Assembly: GCA_947174995.1 (NCBI GenBank)
Contig: CAMWLC010000014.1
Span: 1-54,512, forward strand
DNA: 54,512 bases
Origin: an uncultured Porphyromonadaceae bacterium
Lineage (GTDB): Bacteria; Bacteroidota; Bacteroidia; Bacteroidales; Muribaculaceae
Reading direction: 5' to 3'
Within the stretch, counting starts at the first letter, position 1; the number at the start of each line of letters is the position of its first letter. A program made the translations under genes and the position numbers. Below are positions 24,538 to 32,695 of this stretch, in pieces. The notes under the pieces are model-generated. The model ran no database searches. It saw only the letters and a list, made by a program, of their open reading frames with translations, and was not told where the DNA came from.

Positions 24538-25119
24538 TCAGAGATAGCGAGGGCGTCGACGCGAGGATCCGTTGCCGTCGTAGGAGGGATAGACCTTTAT
24601 CATTCCGGCAGGGAGGTTTTCAAGAGGATCCTTGATGCGCAGACGCGCTATGCGCCAGAATCTCGGAAGAAGGAGCGAGGGATTGAAAGAGATTTTGATC
24701 TTCCGGGTCTTTACAAACAGCGATTCCGAATCGGCTGACAATGTGGCCAGACACTCCTCCGGAGAGGAGAGGGTTCCGCTCCGTGCCCTCGTGAAGAGAG
24801 TGAGCTTGAACTGCCGGATGTCAGGTGTGGCTTCAAGCCGACCTATGACATCTCCGGGAGCGATACGGGTGTCCTCGCTGTCGAGGGCTATGATATCATA
24901 TCTGCCCGTCTGCGCCGCGCTGCGGCGCACGAGCACCGTGACGCCATCCTCGGGATACTCCCATATACCCTCCACGGGATCAAGAGGACTCGTGTCGCAA
25001 TATTCCATGGCCGAGGCTCTGTCTGTCACTTCGGCCCGCATATTGACGGGAGCCATCAGCATGACCAGACAGAGTAGAATGATGCGCAGTAGCGCCACGA
25101 GTGCACACGGCCCTCTCAT
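24538..25119 (-). CDS. Secreted hypothetical protein
   Basis: Protein of 193 aa with a hydrophobic N-terminal segment (about residues 6-26) that could be a signal peptide or a membrane anchor. The following region has beta-strand character and begins with PVEGIWEYPEDGVTVLVRR, a form often seen in small lipocalin-like or DUF-type periplasmic proteins of Bacteroidales. The C-terminus is Arg-rich. Its ATG overlaps the stop of the DUF3078 gene (ATGA), so the two are translationally coupled and may work on the same envelope process. I do not recognise the family. Confidence 0.55.
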   Translation of the reverse strand: MRGPCALVALLRIILLCLVMLMAPVNMRAEVTDRASAMEYCDTSPLDPVEGIWEYPEDGVTVLVRRSAAQTGRYDIIALDSEDTRIAPGDVIGRLEATPDIRQFKLTLFTRARSGTLSSPEECLATLSADSESLFVKTRKIKISFNPSLLLPRFWRIARLRIKDPLENLPAGMIKVYPSYDGNGSSRRRPRYL

Positions 25120-26579
25120 GACGGCTTTGTTGAGAACGTATAGGTCAGACCGAAACTGAGAATCTCCTTGAGCATCCAGTGGCGCCACTCGGAAAGCCTT
25201 GCATCCGACGATGAGTCATATCGCAGATGAGCATATATCTGAGTGGAGAGGAAACGGTTGATGGTGAAATTCCATGTGGTCTCCAGGTCGCCGAGAGAAT
25301 AGGAATAGTCAGTGAAGAGGAAGAGGCGTGTCTTGCAACTGATGTTGGAGGTGATGGTCCAGTTGGCGGTCAGCTCAGCGTTGCTACCGAACTCGCTGTT
25401 GGTCTTGCGCCCTGCCTTGATACCGAATTGAGTGGGGTCTATCTTGGTGTCGATGCAGGTTTTCAGGTTATAGGAGAAGGGAGCTATCGAGGCGTTGAAT
25501 TTGAAGGTGTTCTTCTTGTTGGCATAGCTGTACGTCATACCGACACCGAAGTTCAGGTCGCCCGGCGAGAGGAAGGAGGCGGTACGCACCGGGGAATTGG
25601 TGGCATAGCTGTTGAAGAACTGTGTCTTGAACTGCGCGGTGACTGAATAATACCAGTTTTTGGTGGCTTTGTAACCCGCCTTGGCATTATACTGGAAGAG
25701 GTCTTCCGATATTGAATACTTGTGGTATGTGTCGCTGCTTGTCTGGTTGAGACCGAGCTTGTAGGTCATCACGCTCTCGAAGAGAAGTTTGGGATGATAC
25801 ACCTTGTTGAGAGTGACGTTCCATCCGAGATTGACCAGCAGGGCAAGGTAGTCGTTGCCACCCTGATACCAGTTTGACGACACGTAGGCCTGCGAGAACT
25901 GAAGGCCGGCTGTGGCGTTGTGAAGCCAGTGGGTGCGCTCTACTTCAAATTCGGGGATGATGGCGTCTCCCATATCCACCTGAGGGAGATTGAGGGTCGT
26001 GATGTAATGATGGAAGCTGACGTCATCCTCCGGGAGCACGGGGGGCACGGGGAGATCCCAGTAGGCGTACTCTATGAGGTGAGGATACTGCATCATCATG
26101 GCATACATGGTGCGGTCCTGCATACGCTCGGCCGTCATGGAGTTCTGAAGCCATGCGGGCACAGCGCCCTCCTGCCACACTGTCACCACCGGCTCCGGCA
26201 AAGCAGCGGGAACCACCTCAGCCGGGGCTGTTATCTTCCTCTCGGGATATGTGCGGTAGCCGGAGAATATCCAGGGACCGCCGTACTTGAGATACGGGAT
26301 GCTGTATTGCCCCGTGTCGGGAATGGAGGCAAGTATCTCCTCAAGATCCCGCTCCCGCATCAGCTCGGCATACACTGCATCGAGACTGTCCTTGCGGAGC
26401 TGTTCGGCATCAGGTTCTTCAAACCCGGGCTCGCCTATATAGCGTGCTATTCCGGCCATGACTACGGAATCATTGTCCACCGGGGCGGGTATATCGGGAA
26501 TGGCAGGCACCTGCGGGGCTGCCAATGCTGAGAGCGGAAGCAAGAGAGGGAGAAAGAATGTTGCTGCTGAAGATTTCAT
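25116..26579 (-). CDS. DUF3078 outer membrane protein
   Basis: Protein of 487 aa with a signal peptide (about 1-20, ending ALAA). An N-terminal region of about 200 residues, Pro- and acid-rich, is followed by a DUF3078-like beta-barrel. Motifs I associate with this Bacteroidetes family are SSNWYQGGNDYLALL (about 235-249), FQYNAKAGYKATKNWYYS (about 292-309), SFLSPGDLNFGVGMTYSY (about 331-348) and the terminal LKEILSFGLTYTFS, which ends in an aromatic-rich outer membrane strand. Role unknown; the gene follows the Ctp protease by 56 bp in the same transcription unit and is coupled to a small secreted protein. Confidence 0.85.
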   Translation of the reverse strand: MKSSAATFFLPLLLPLSALAAPQVPAIPDIPAPVDNDSVVMAGIARYIGEPGFEEPDAEQLRKDSLDAVYAELMRERDLEEILASIPDTGQYSIPYLKYGGPWIFSGYRTYPERKITAPAEVVPAALPEPVVTVWQEGAVPAWLQNSMTAERMQDRTMYAMMMQYPHLIEYAYWDLPVPPVLPEDDVSFHHYITTLNLPQVDMGDAIIPEFEVERTHWLHNATAGLQFSQAYVSSNWYQGGNDYLALLVNLGWNVTLNKVYHPKLLFESVMTYKLGLNQTSSDTYHKYSISEDLFQYNAKAGYKATKNWYYSVTAQFKTQFFNSYATNSPVRTASFLSPGDLNFGVGMTYSYANKKNTFKFNASIAPFSYNLKTCIDTKIDPTQFGIKAGRKTNSEFGSNAELTANWTITSNISCKTRLFLFTDYSYSLGDLETTWNFTINRFLSTQIYAHLRYDSSSDARLSEWRHWMLKEILSFGLTYTFSTKPS

Positions 26580-26635
26580 CAGTTACTGAGTTTGGGTGAT
26601 ATACGACAAAAGATGGATTCGCACCGGAAGGAGTG

Positions 26636-28252
26636 CTACTCCTTACCGGGTTGCAACAGGAGGTCGTATTCGGGAGAATTGATGATTCTCAGGGCCTCCG
26701 CAAAAATCGGGTCATTAAGGTTGTAGACCTTGAAATAGGTGGAGGCATCATATATGTCACGTCCTATGAGGCCCTTTATCACGGTCTCGAAGAGAGGGCG
26801 AGACTGAACGGCCTGCTCGGCATCATACTCGATTTCCTCCTTTTCAGCCATCTCGCGCAGACGGTCAAGCATCTTGTCCGTGACACGGAAGTGGTCGACA
26901 AACTGCGTGTCGGTCTTGTACTGCTTCTTTATTTCCTTGCGGTGGGCGTCCACATACTCTATGGCGAAACGGTTGAGGAGGCCCTTGGCCATGACGTTGC
27001 GGTAATACTTGGTGTATTGCGTCGTGTCGAGACCCACGAAACTGTCGGGATAAATGCCTCCGCCCCCGTAGAGGGCACGCCCTGTGCGTAGGGAGCTGAC
27101 ACGCAGGGAGTCGGCGAAATGGATGGAATCAGCGTGCATCAGCTCGCCGCTGTTGAGGCGGTTGACTATATCCATGCGATATGCCTCGGCATTCCCCTTC
27201 TCGTAGGGCTTCTGGATATTGCGGCCCGTCGGGGTGAAATAGTGTGCTATGGTGAGTCGCATCATGGAGCCGTCAGGGAAGGGTATGGGACGCTGCACGA
27301 GTCCCTTGCCGAAGGTGCGTCTTCCCACTATCACTCCCCTGTCCCAGTCCTGGATGGCGCCGGAGGTGATTTCCGAAGCGGAAGCCGAGTTCTGGTTGAC
27401 CATCACCACTATGCGTCCGTCGGCCATGAGGGGATTCTTGGTACGGGGTACCATCAGGTCGGCGCGCGGCGAGGAGAGGCCCTCGGTGTAGACCGCCAGT
27501 TGTCCCGGCTCAAGGATTTCGCCAAGCATGTCGACAGCGGCATTGAGGTATCCTCCGCCGTTGTCCACCAGGTCAAGAATCAGATTCTTCATACCCTGCT
27601 TGCGCAGTTTCACCAGTGCCTCGCGAAACTCCTTGGGCGTCTCCGCGCCGAATCTGCTTACACGCACGTAGCCCGTGGTGGGATCGGCCATATACGAGGC
27701 GTCTATGCTGTAGATGGGTATGTCATCGCGTGTGATGCGGAAGTCAATGGTGTCGCGCGAGCGGAGCACGGTGACATCCACATCCGTGCCCTTGGGACCT
27801 CTCAGGCGCTTCATGATGTCGGAATTCTTCATCTTCACCCCGGCGATGGTAGTGTCGTTGACGGCGATTATACGGTCTCCGGCCAGAAGACCGACTCTCT
27901 CGGAGGGGCCTCCGGACACTGTGGCGATAACATATACCGTGTCGCGGTTTAGATTGAACGTGATGCCTATGCCGCTGAAGTTGCCGGCCAGGGGCTCCGA
28001 GAGTTCACGCGTCTCCTCGGCGTTGGTGTAAGATGAATGTGGGTCAAGCCCTTCGAGCATACCCTTTATGGCGTCCTCGACGAGTTTCTCCTCATTCACC
28101 GTGTCCACATACAGCTGCGATATGGCGGCTTCGGCCATTCGGAGCTTAATGTTCTGGAGCTGATCCTGGGGCACGGACTGTGCCACGGCGAAAGCGGAGA
28201 GAAAAAAGATCGCTATTACGGGCGCGAGGGCCGCGAGTCTATTGCATTTCAT
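26636..28252 (-). CDS. S41A carboxy-terminal processing protease
   Basis: Exported serine protease of 538 aa with a signal peptide (about 1-24, ending AVAQ). A PDZ domain (about 90-170, with SGIGITFNLN and GPSERVGLLAGD) precedes the S41 domain. The catalytic Ser is in NSASASE (about 281-287), and the general-base Lys is in RRTFGKGLVQ (about 306-315), giving the Ser-Lys dyad of CtpA/Prc enzymes. Such proteases trim or degrade envelope proteins from the C-terminus. It is 20 bp downstream of coaD and 56 bp upstream of the DUF3078 gene; the latter might be a client, but this is inference. Confidence 0.92.
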   Translation of the reverse strand: MKCNRLAALAPVIAIFFLSAFAVAQSVPQDQLQNIKLRMAEAAISQLYVDTVNEEKLVEDAIKGMLEGLDPHSSYTNAEETRELSEPLAGNFSGIGITFNLNRDTVYVIATVSGGPSERVGLLAGDRIIAVNDTTIAGVKMKNSDIMKRLRGPKGTDVDVTVLRSRDTIDFRITRDDIPIYSIDASYMADPTTGYVRVSRFGAETPKEFREALVKLRKQGMKNLILDLVDNGGGYLNAAVDMLGEILEPGQLAVYTEGLSSPRADLMVPRTKNPLMADGRIVVMVNQNSASASEITSGAIQDWDRGVIVGRRTFGKGLVQRPIPFPDGSMMRLTIAHYFTPTGRNIQKPYEKGNAEAYRMDIVNRLNSGELMHADSIHFADSLRVSSLRTGRALYGGGGIYPDSFVGLDTTQYTKYYRNVMAKGLLNRFAIEYVDAHRKEIKKQYKTDTQFVDHFRVTDKMLDRLREMAEKEEIEYDAEQAVQSRPLFETVIKGLIGRDIYDASTYFKVYNLNDPIFAEALRIINSPEYDLLLQPGKE

Positions 28253-28272
28253 TGTCTGTGGATTTAATAATG

Positions 28273-28716
28273 TTACGGTAGAAACCGGGAGACGTCATAT
28301 CCGTGGGATGCGAGTTCCCTGACGGCTGAACTGGAGACACACGCGAGTTCCGGGGCGGAGAGCAGAATCACCGTCTCCACTCCGGAGATGCGACGGTTGA
28401 TTTCGGCCAGATTGCGCTCATATTCAAAATCATGCGTGTCCCTGACGCCGCGTAATATGAAACGCGCTCCGAGTCTTAAGGCGAGTTCCACCGTAAGGCC
28501 GGAATATACCTCCACGGCTATTCGGGGGTCGTCCTCATAAAGCCGCTCTATCTCCCCTGCTCTGCGCAGAGCCGAGGCCGAGGATTCCGGTTTGTCGGGA
28601 TTACATCCTATGGCTATGACCACGCGGTCAAACAGGGGCAGTCCACGCTCCACTATATCGGCGTGGCCTTTGGTGAAGGGATTGAATGTACCGGGGAATA
28701 TTGCTGTCCTGCTCAT
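28273..28716 (-). CDS. coaD: Phosphopantetheine adenylyltransferase
   Basis: Cytosolic enzyme of 147 aa that transfers AMP from ATP to 4'-phosphopantetheine, giving dephospho-CoA. The nucleotidyltransferase signature is FPGTFNPFTKGH (residues 7-18), and the RGVRDTHDFEYE segment near residue 89-100 matches the family. Length is near the usual 150-165 aa. It lies between topoisomerase IV subunit B (30 bp upstream) and the Ctp protease (20 bp downstream). Confidence 0.95.
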   Translation of the reverse strand: MSRTAIFPGTFNPFTKGHADIVERGLPLFDRVVIAIGCNPDKPESSASALRRAGEIERLYEDDPRIAVEVYSGLTVELALRLGARFILRGVRDTHDFEYERNLAEINRRISGVETVILLSAPELACVSSSAVRELASHGYDVSRFLP

Positions 28717-28746
28717 GGCTGCGGAGATGTGTGCGAAGGGGTTGGT

Positions 28747-30786
28747 TCAGATCTGGGAATCATCCTCTATGACGAGATTGTCTATGATGAAATTCTGACG
28801 GTCAGGAGTGTTCTTGCCCATATAGAACTCCAGGAGTTTCTCCACTGAATCCTCCTTGCGCAGCGTCACGGGGTCAAGGCGCATCCCCTCGCCGATAAAC
28901 TCCGCGAACTCGTTGTCGTTGATCTCACCCAGGCCTTTGAAGCGGGTTATCTCGGCATTCGCGCCGAAGCGCTTGACGGCTGCCTCACGCTCCTCGTCGG
29001 AATAGCAGTAGACCGTGTCGGGATGATCGGCCTTCTCTCCTTTTTTGGGGCGTCTGCGCGATGATGGGGCGGCGCGGCGCGACACCCGCTTGTCACGCAC
29101 GCGGAACAGCGGGGTCTGGAGTATGAATACGTGTCCCTTTTTGATGAGGTCTGGGAAGAACATCAGGAAGAATGTGATGGTAAGCAGACGGATGTGCATA
29201 CCGTCTACATCGGCATCTGTGGCTATTATGACCTTGTTGTAGCGCAATCCCTCTATACCCTCCTCGATATTCAGGGCGGCCTGGAGGAGATTGAATTCAT
29301 CGTTCTTATACACCACTTCCTGCGTCATGCCATAGGAATTGAGCGGCTTGCCGCGAAGTGAGAACACGGCCTGCGTCTCGGCATCGCGCACCTTGGTGAT
29401 GGTGCCCGAGGCCGAGTCTCCCTCGGTGATGAATATCGAGGAGCGGTCACGCAGGTCCTCTTTGGCGGAGGCCTTCAGCGTGTCGTTGTAGTGTATGCGG
29501 CAATCGCGCAGCTTGCGGTTGTGAAGGCTCACTTTCTTGGCTTTCTCGCGGGCGAGTTTCGCCACGCCGGCCATGGCTTTGCGTTCCTTTTCGGAAGAGG
29601 CTATCTTGCGGAGCATCACCTCGGCCGTGTCGGTGTGCTTGTGAAGATAGTCGTCGAGTTCCTTGCGGATGAAGTCGCCTATGAATTTATTCACCGTCAC
29701 GGGCGAGCCGGGAGCTATCTCCTTGGAGCCGAGTTTGGTCTTGGTCTGAGACTCGAACACGGGCTCCTGGATGCGCACGCTCACCGCCGCCACCATTCCG
29801 TTGCGGATGTCGGAAAACTCATACCCTTTCCCCGAAAACTCCTTGATCGTGCGCGACACCCACTCTCGGAAACTTGTCAGATGGGTACCTCCCTGAGTGG
29901 TGTGCTGGCCGTTGACAAACGAGTAGTACTCCTCGCCATACTGCTCGGCATGGGTAAGCACCACTTCTATGTCATCCCCCTTGAGATGGATGATGGGATA
30001 GAGCGGCTCGGAGGTCATGTTTTCCTTCAGAAGGTCAAGAAGGCCATGACGCGACAGAAATTTCCGGCCGTTGAAATATATCTGGAGCCCGGCGTTGAGA
30101 TAAGTGTAGTTATTGACCATCGTCTCGACAAAGTCGAGATTGAAGCGGAAATTGCTGAAAAGGGCTGTGTCCGGCAGAAAGCGCACCATCGTGCCATTGG
30201 GCTCTGAGGTATCGGTGAGGGGCGTATGGTTGATGAGGGCCCCTTTCTCGAAGTCTACCGTGACCATCTTACCGTCACGGACGGAAGTGACGGTACACAA
30301 GGTGGAGAGGGCGTTGACAGCTTTCAGGCCCACTCCGTTGAGGCCCACGGATTTCTTGAAATTCTTGTCGTCAAACTTGCCTCCCGTGTTGATTTCCGAC
30401 GCTACCTCTCGCACCTTGCCGAGAGGTATGCCGCGCCCGTAGTCGCGCACCGTCACCCAGCCGTCTTCGGCCACGGTGATGTCGATACGCTTGCCGGCGC
30501 CCATGTTGAACTCATCGATGGAGTTGTCCACTACCTCCTTGATAAGCACATATATGCCGTCCTCGGCGTGCGAGCCGTCGCCGAGTTTGCCTATGTACAT
30601 GCCCGGGCGGCGGCGGATATGCTCGTTCCAGTCGAGGGTCTGGATGGCGCTGTCGTCGTAGGTGCCGGCTGAGGATGATGACACAAGCTCCTCCGCCTCG
30701 ACGGGGGCGCCGGCAGTGACTGCCGCTGTGGTGTCATCCTCCCGGCTTTCCGGGATTGTAATATCGAAGAGATTGTCGTCGGCCAT
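28747..30786 (-). CDS. parE: DNA topoisomerase IV subunit B (GyrB/ParE family)
   Basis: ATPase subunit of 679 aa of a type IIA topoisomerase. The GHKL ATP site includes [21 protein letters not shown] and [11 protein letters not shown]. The TOPRIM domain has ITEGDSASG (about 452-460) and the DADVDGMHI metal site (about 514-522). The length and the absence of the extra insert of gyrase B favour topoisomerase IV. A variable acidic N-terminal stretch (about 35 residues) precedes the ATPase domain; the ATG at 30786 (MADDNLFD) is chosen because a TAATTTTG element lies at 30839-30846. The partner subunit A is at 15314-18004, not adjacent. Confidence 0.85.
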   Translation of the reverse strand: MADDNLFDITIPESREDDTTAAVTAGAPVEAEELVSSSSAGTYDDSAIQTLDWNEHIRRRPGMYIGKLGDGSHAEDGIYVLIKEVVDNSIDEFNMGAGKRIDITVAEDGWVTVRDYGRGIPLGKVREVASEINTGGKFDDKNFKKSVGLNGVGLKAVNALSTLCTVTSVRDGKMVTVDFEKGALINHTPLTDTSEPNGTMVRFLPDTALFSNFRFNLDFVETMVNNYTYLNAGLQIYFNGRKFLSRHGLLDLLKENMTSEPLYPIIHLKGDDIEVVLTHAEQYGEEYYSFVNGQHTTQGGTHLTSFREWVSRTIKEFSGKGYEFSDIRNGMVAAVSVRIQEPVFESQTKTKLGSKEIAPGSPVTVNKFIGDFIRKELDDYLHKHTDTAEVMLRKIASSEKERKAMAGVAKLAREKAKKVSLHNRKLRDCRIHYNDTLKASAKEDLRDRSSIFITEGDSASGTITKVRDAETQAVFSLRGKPLNSYGMTQEVVYKNDEFNLLQAALNIEEGIEGLRYNKVIIATDADVDGMHIRLLTITFFLMFFPDLIKKGHVFILQTPLFRVRDKRVSRRAAPSSRRRPKKGEKADHPDTVYCYSDEEREAAVKRFGANAEITRFKGLGEINDNEFAEFIGEGMRLDPVTLRKEDSVEKLLEFYMGKNTPDRQNFIIDNLVIEDDSQI

Positions 30787-30838
30787 AGTAGGAAATCGCT
30801 TAGCCCCCGTCTCACTGGAAGGGGAGGTCAATTTCCTG

Positions 30839-30846
30839 CAAAATTA
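30839..30846 (-). promoter_or_regulatory. -7 element before topoisomerase IV subunit B
   Basis: TAATTTTG on the minus strand matches TAnnTTTG; no clear TTG is seen about 20 bp upstream. The 93-bp gap after ispF is unusually large for this run of genes, in keeping with an internal promoter. Confidence 0.45.
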
Positions 30847-30878
30847 ACAAAAAAAATCGGGAAATGGAAATCGGGGGC

Positions 30879-31394
30879 TTATGATTTGCTGTCTTGCGGA
30901 GTGCGGAATATCAGGGCGGTGGCCTGGGCGGCTATTCCCTCGCGGCGTCCGGTGAAGCCGAGTCCCTCGGTGGTGGTGGCCTTGACGGAGACGCATCCGG
31001 CAGGGATACCCATCACCTCTGCCAGGCATCGGCGCATATCCTCGATGTGAGGCTTGAGTTTGGGAGCCTCGGCCATGACGGTGACATCCACGTTGCCGAT
31101 ACTCCATCCTTCCCCTGCCAGGAGGTCGCGCACGGCGGCAAGGAGACGCTTGCTGTCCGCCCCATTAAAGGCCGGATCGGTGTCAGGAAAATGGTAGCCT
31201 ATGTCACGCAGGGCCGCGGCACCGAGTAGAGCATCGCAGAGGGCGTGGATGGCCACGTCGGCATCGCTGTGGCCGAGCAGGCCGTGGGTATGGTCAAGCC
31301 GAAGGCCGCAGAGCCAAAGCTCGCGGCCTTCTACAAGACGGTGCACGTCATAGCCGGAGCCGACGCGAAACGGAAATATATCCTGTGAGGTCAT
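30879..31394 (-). CDS. ispF: 2-C-methyl-D-erythritol 2,4-cyclodiphosphate synthase
   Basis: Cytosolic trimeric enzyme of 171 aa in the MEP isoprenoid pathway. It closes CDP-methylerythritol 2-phosphate to the cyclic diphosphate. The divalent metal ligands are in GYDVHRL (residues about 14-20) and LLGHSDADV (about 39-47). The C-terminal KATTTEGLGFTGRREG matches the family. The ATG at 31394 follows porV by 22 bp. An ispF gene next to porV is an arrangement I recall from Porphyromonas, which supports the neighbourhood being conserved. Confidence 0.95.
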   Translation of the reverse strand: MTSQDIFPFRVGSGYDVHRLVEGRELWLCGLRLDHTHGLLGHSDADVAIHALCDALLGAAALRDIGYHFPDTDPAFNGADSKRLLAAVRDLLAGEGWSIGNVDVTVMAEAPKLKPHIEDMRRCLAEVMGIPAGCVSVKATTTEGLGFTGRREGIAAQATALIFRTPQDSKS

Positions 31395-31416
31395 GTTATT
31401 CGTTGAGATGATGTCA

Positions 31417-32634
31417 TTAGCGGCGGCGCTTGCCGAGAAGATCCTTGAGGCCGTCCATGTCGAAGGAGAGGGTGAAGCGCAGTGTCTGGTCGAGGGGGCT
31501 GCTCTGGGCCGTGGCGAGCATATATGAGGCGTCAAGACGCACCACGTTGAGCGAGAATCCGGCTCCGAATCCGAAGTAGGAGCGGCCACCCTTGGCGGCA
31601 TTCTCATAGTTGTAGCCGGCACGCACGAAAAACTGCTGGTTGTAGGCATACTCCGCTCCGAACGACACGTTGATTTCCTTCAGCTCCTCGCTGAAGCCTC
31701 CGGGTGCGTCGGTGAAGCTCTTGAATATGCCCGTGATGGGCGACATCGTCTCCCATTTCTCCTTGGCGGCTTCATATTCCTCCTGGCCCTCGACTGTGCT
31801 CATGTCGTAGTCGCGCTCGCGCGGCTTGGTGGGCACGAGGAGCTTGTTGAGATCCAGTCCGAAAGCGAGGGTGTTGTAGTCGGCGAGGGGGAACATGAAG
31901 TTGGCGCCGAGACGCAGATTGGTGGGCAGGAAGGCGTAGTTGGCTCCGTGATCGTAGCTGACCTTGGTACCGATGTTGCTGATGTTGAAGCCCCAGGCGA
32001 ACTGACACTCGCTGCGCCCTATCATGGGGTAACCCACGTGATAGCCGGCGATGTCCACGGAGAAGGCTGAGGCAGCAGTGTTGGTCTCCCCGGAGTATGA
32101 ATCCTCGTATGAGAGATCCGAAAGGATATACCTGAGCACCACGCCCATGGAGAAGCTTTCGGAGAGCTTGCGGGAATATCCGAGATCAAAGGCCATCTCA
32201 TAGGGATTGATGGTCTGCACCATGAGTCCGTCTCCCTCGCTGGTCATCACTTCGCCGAGCGAGAAATAGCGCAAGGAGGCTGAAATGGCCTGATTGTCGC
32301 CGGAGCCGATCTTGTAGTATCCGGTGAGGTCGGCCAGGAAGATGTCGTTGACGATCTTGCGGAGCCAGGGAGTGTAGGAAATGCCGAGACCGCCCGAAGA
32401 ATATGCGAAGGCATACTTCGACGGATTCCAGAACTGGGCATTGATGTCGGGGTCCGTGGCGGCACCGAGGTTGCCCATGGCGCTACCGCGGGCATCGGGG
32501 GTGATGCTCAGGGTGGTGACGCCCGTGTTGACGGGGTTGAATTCGTTGTCCTTTATGTCGTTCTCGGCGAAGACCGCGGGGGTCTGACCCACGATGGCCG
32601 CGAGACCGAGCAAAATCTTGATATTCCGTTTCAT
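31417..32634 (-). CDS. porV: Type IX secretion system outer membrane protein PorV
   Basis: FadL-type outer membrane beta-barrel of 405 aa (LptO/PorV). After a signal peptide (about 1-24, ending VFAEN), the mature N-terminus has NPVNTGVTTLSITPDARGSA and ATDPDINAQFWNPSKYAF, signatures of the family. PorV binds the conserved C-terminal domains of secreted proteins and delivers them to PorU for cleavage and A-LPS attachment. The ATG at 32634 gives a proper signal peptide; the frame extends upstream through a hairpin and is not likely translated. It lies 61 bp downstream of the C25 paralogue and 22 bp upstream of ispF. Confidence 0.9.
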   Translation of the reverse strand: MKRNIKILLGLAAIVGQTPAVFAENDIKDNEFNPVNTGVTTLSITPDARGSAMGNLGAATDPDINAQFWNPSKYAFAYSSGGLGISYTPWLRKIVNDIFLADLTGYYKIGSGDNQAISASLRYFSLGEVMTSEGDGLMVQTINPYEMAFDLGYSRKLSESFSMGVVLRYILSDLSYEDSYSGETNTAASAFSVDIAGYHVGYPMIGRSECQFAWGFNISNIGTKVSYDHGANYAFLPTNLRLGANFMFPLADYNTLAFGLDLNKLLVPTKPRERDYDMSTVEGQEEYEAAKEKWETMSPITGIFKSFTDAPGGFSEELKEINVSFGAEYAYNQQFFVRAGYNYENAAKGGRSYFGFGAGFSLNVVRLDASYMLATAQSSPLDQTLRFTLSFDMDGLKDLLGKRRR

Positions 32635-32649
32635 TGAGTATATAACGGC

Positions 32650-32688
32650 GCGGGAGGCACGGTTATTATTTTCAACCATACCTCCCGC
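32650..32688 (-). repeat. Intercistronic hairpin between the C25 paralogue and porV
   Basis: GCGGGAGG (32650-32657) and CCTCCCGC (32681-32688) form an 8-bp stem, extended after a mismatch by CGGTT with AACCA. It lies in the 61-bp gap between two genes of the same operon and could slow or partly end transcription or stabilise a processed mRNA end. Confidence 0.45.
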
Positions 32689-32695
32689 GGAAAAT

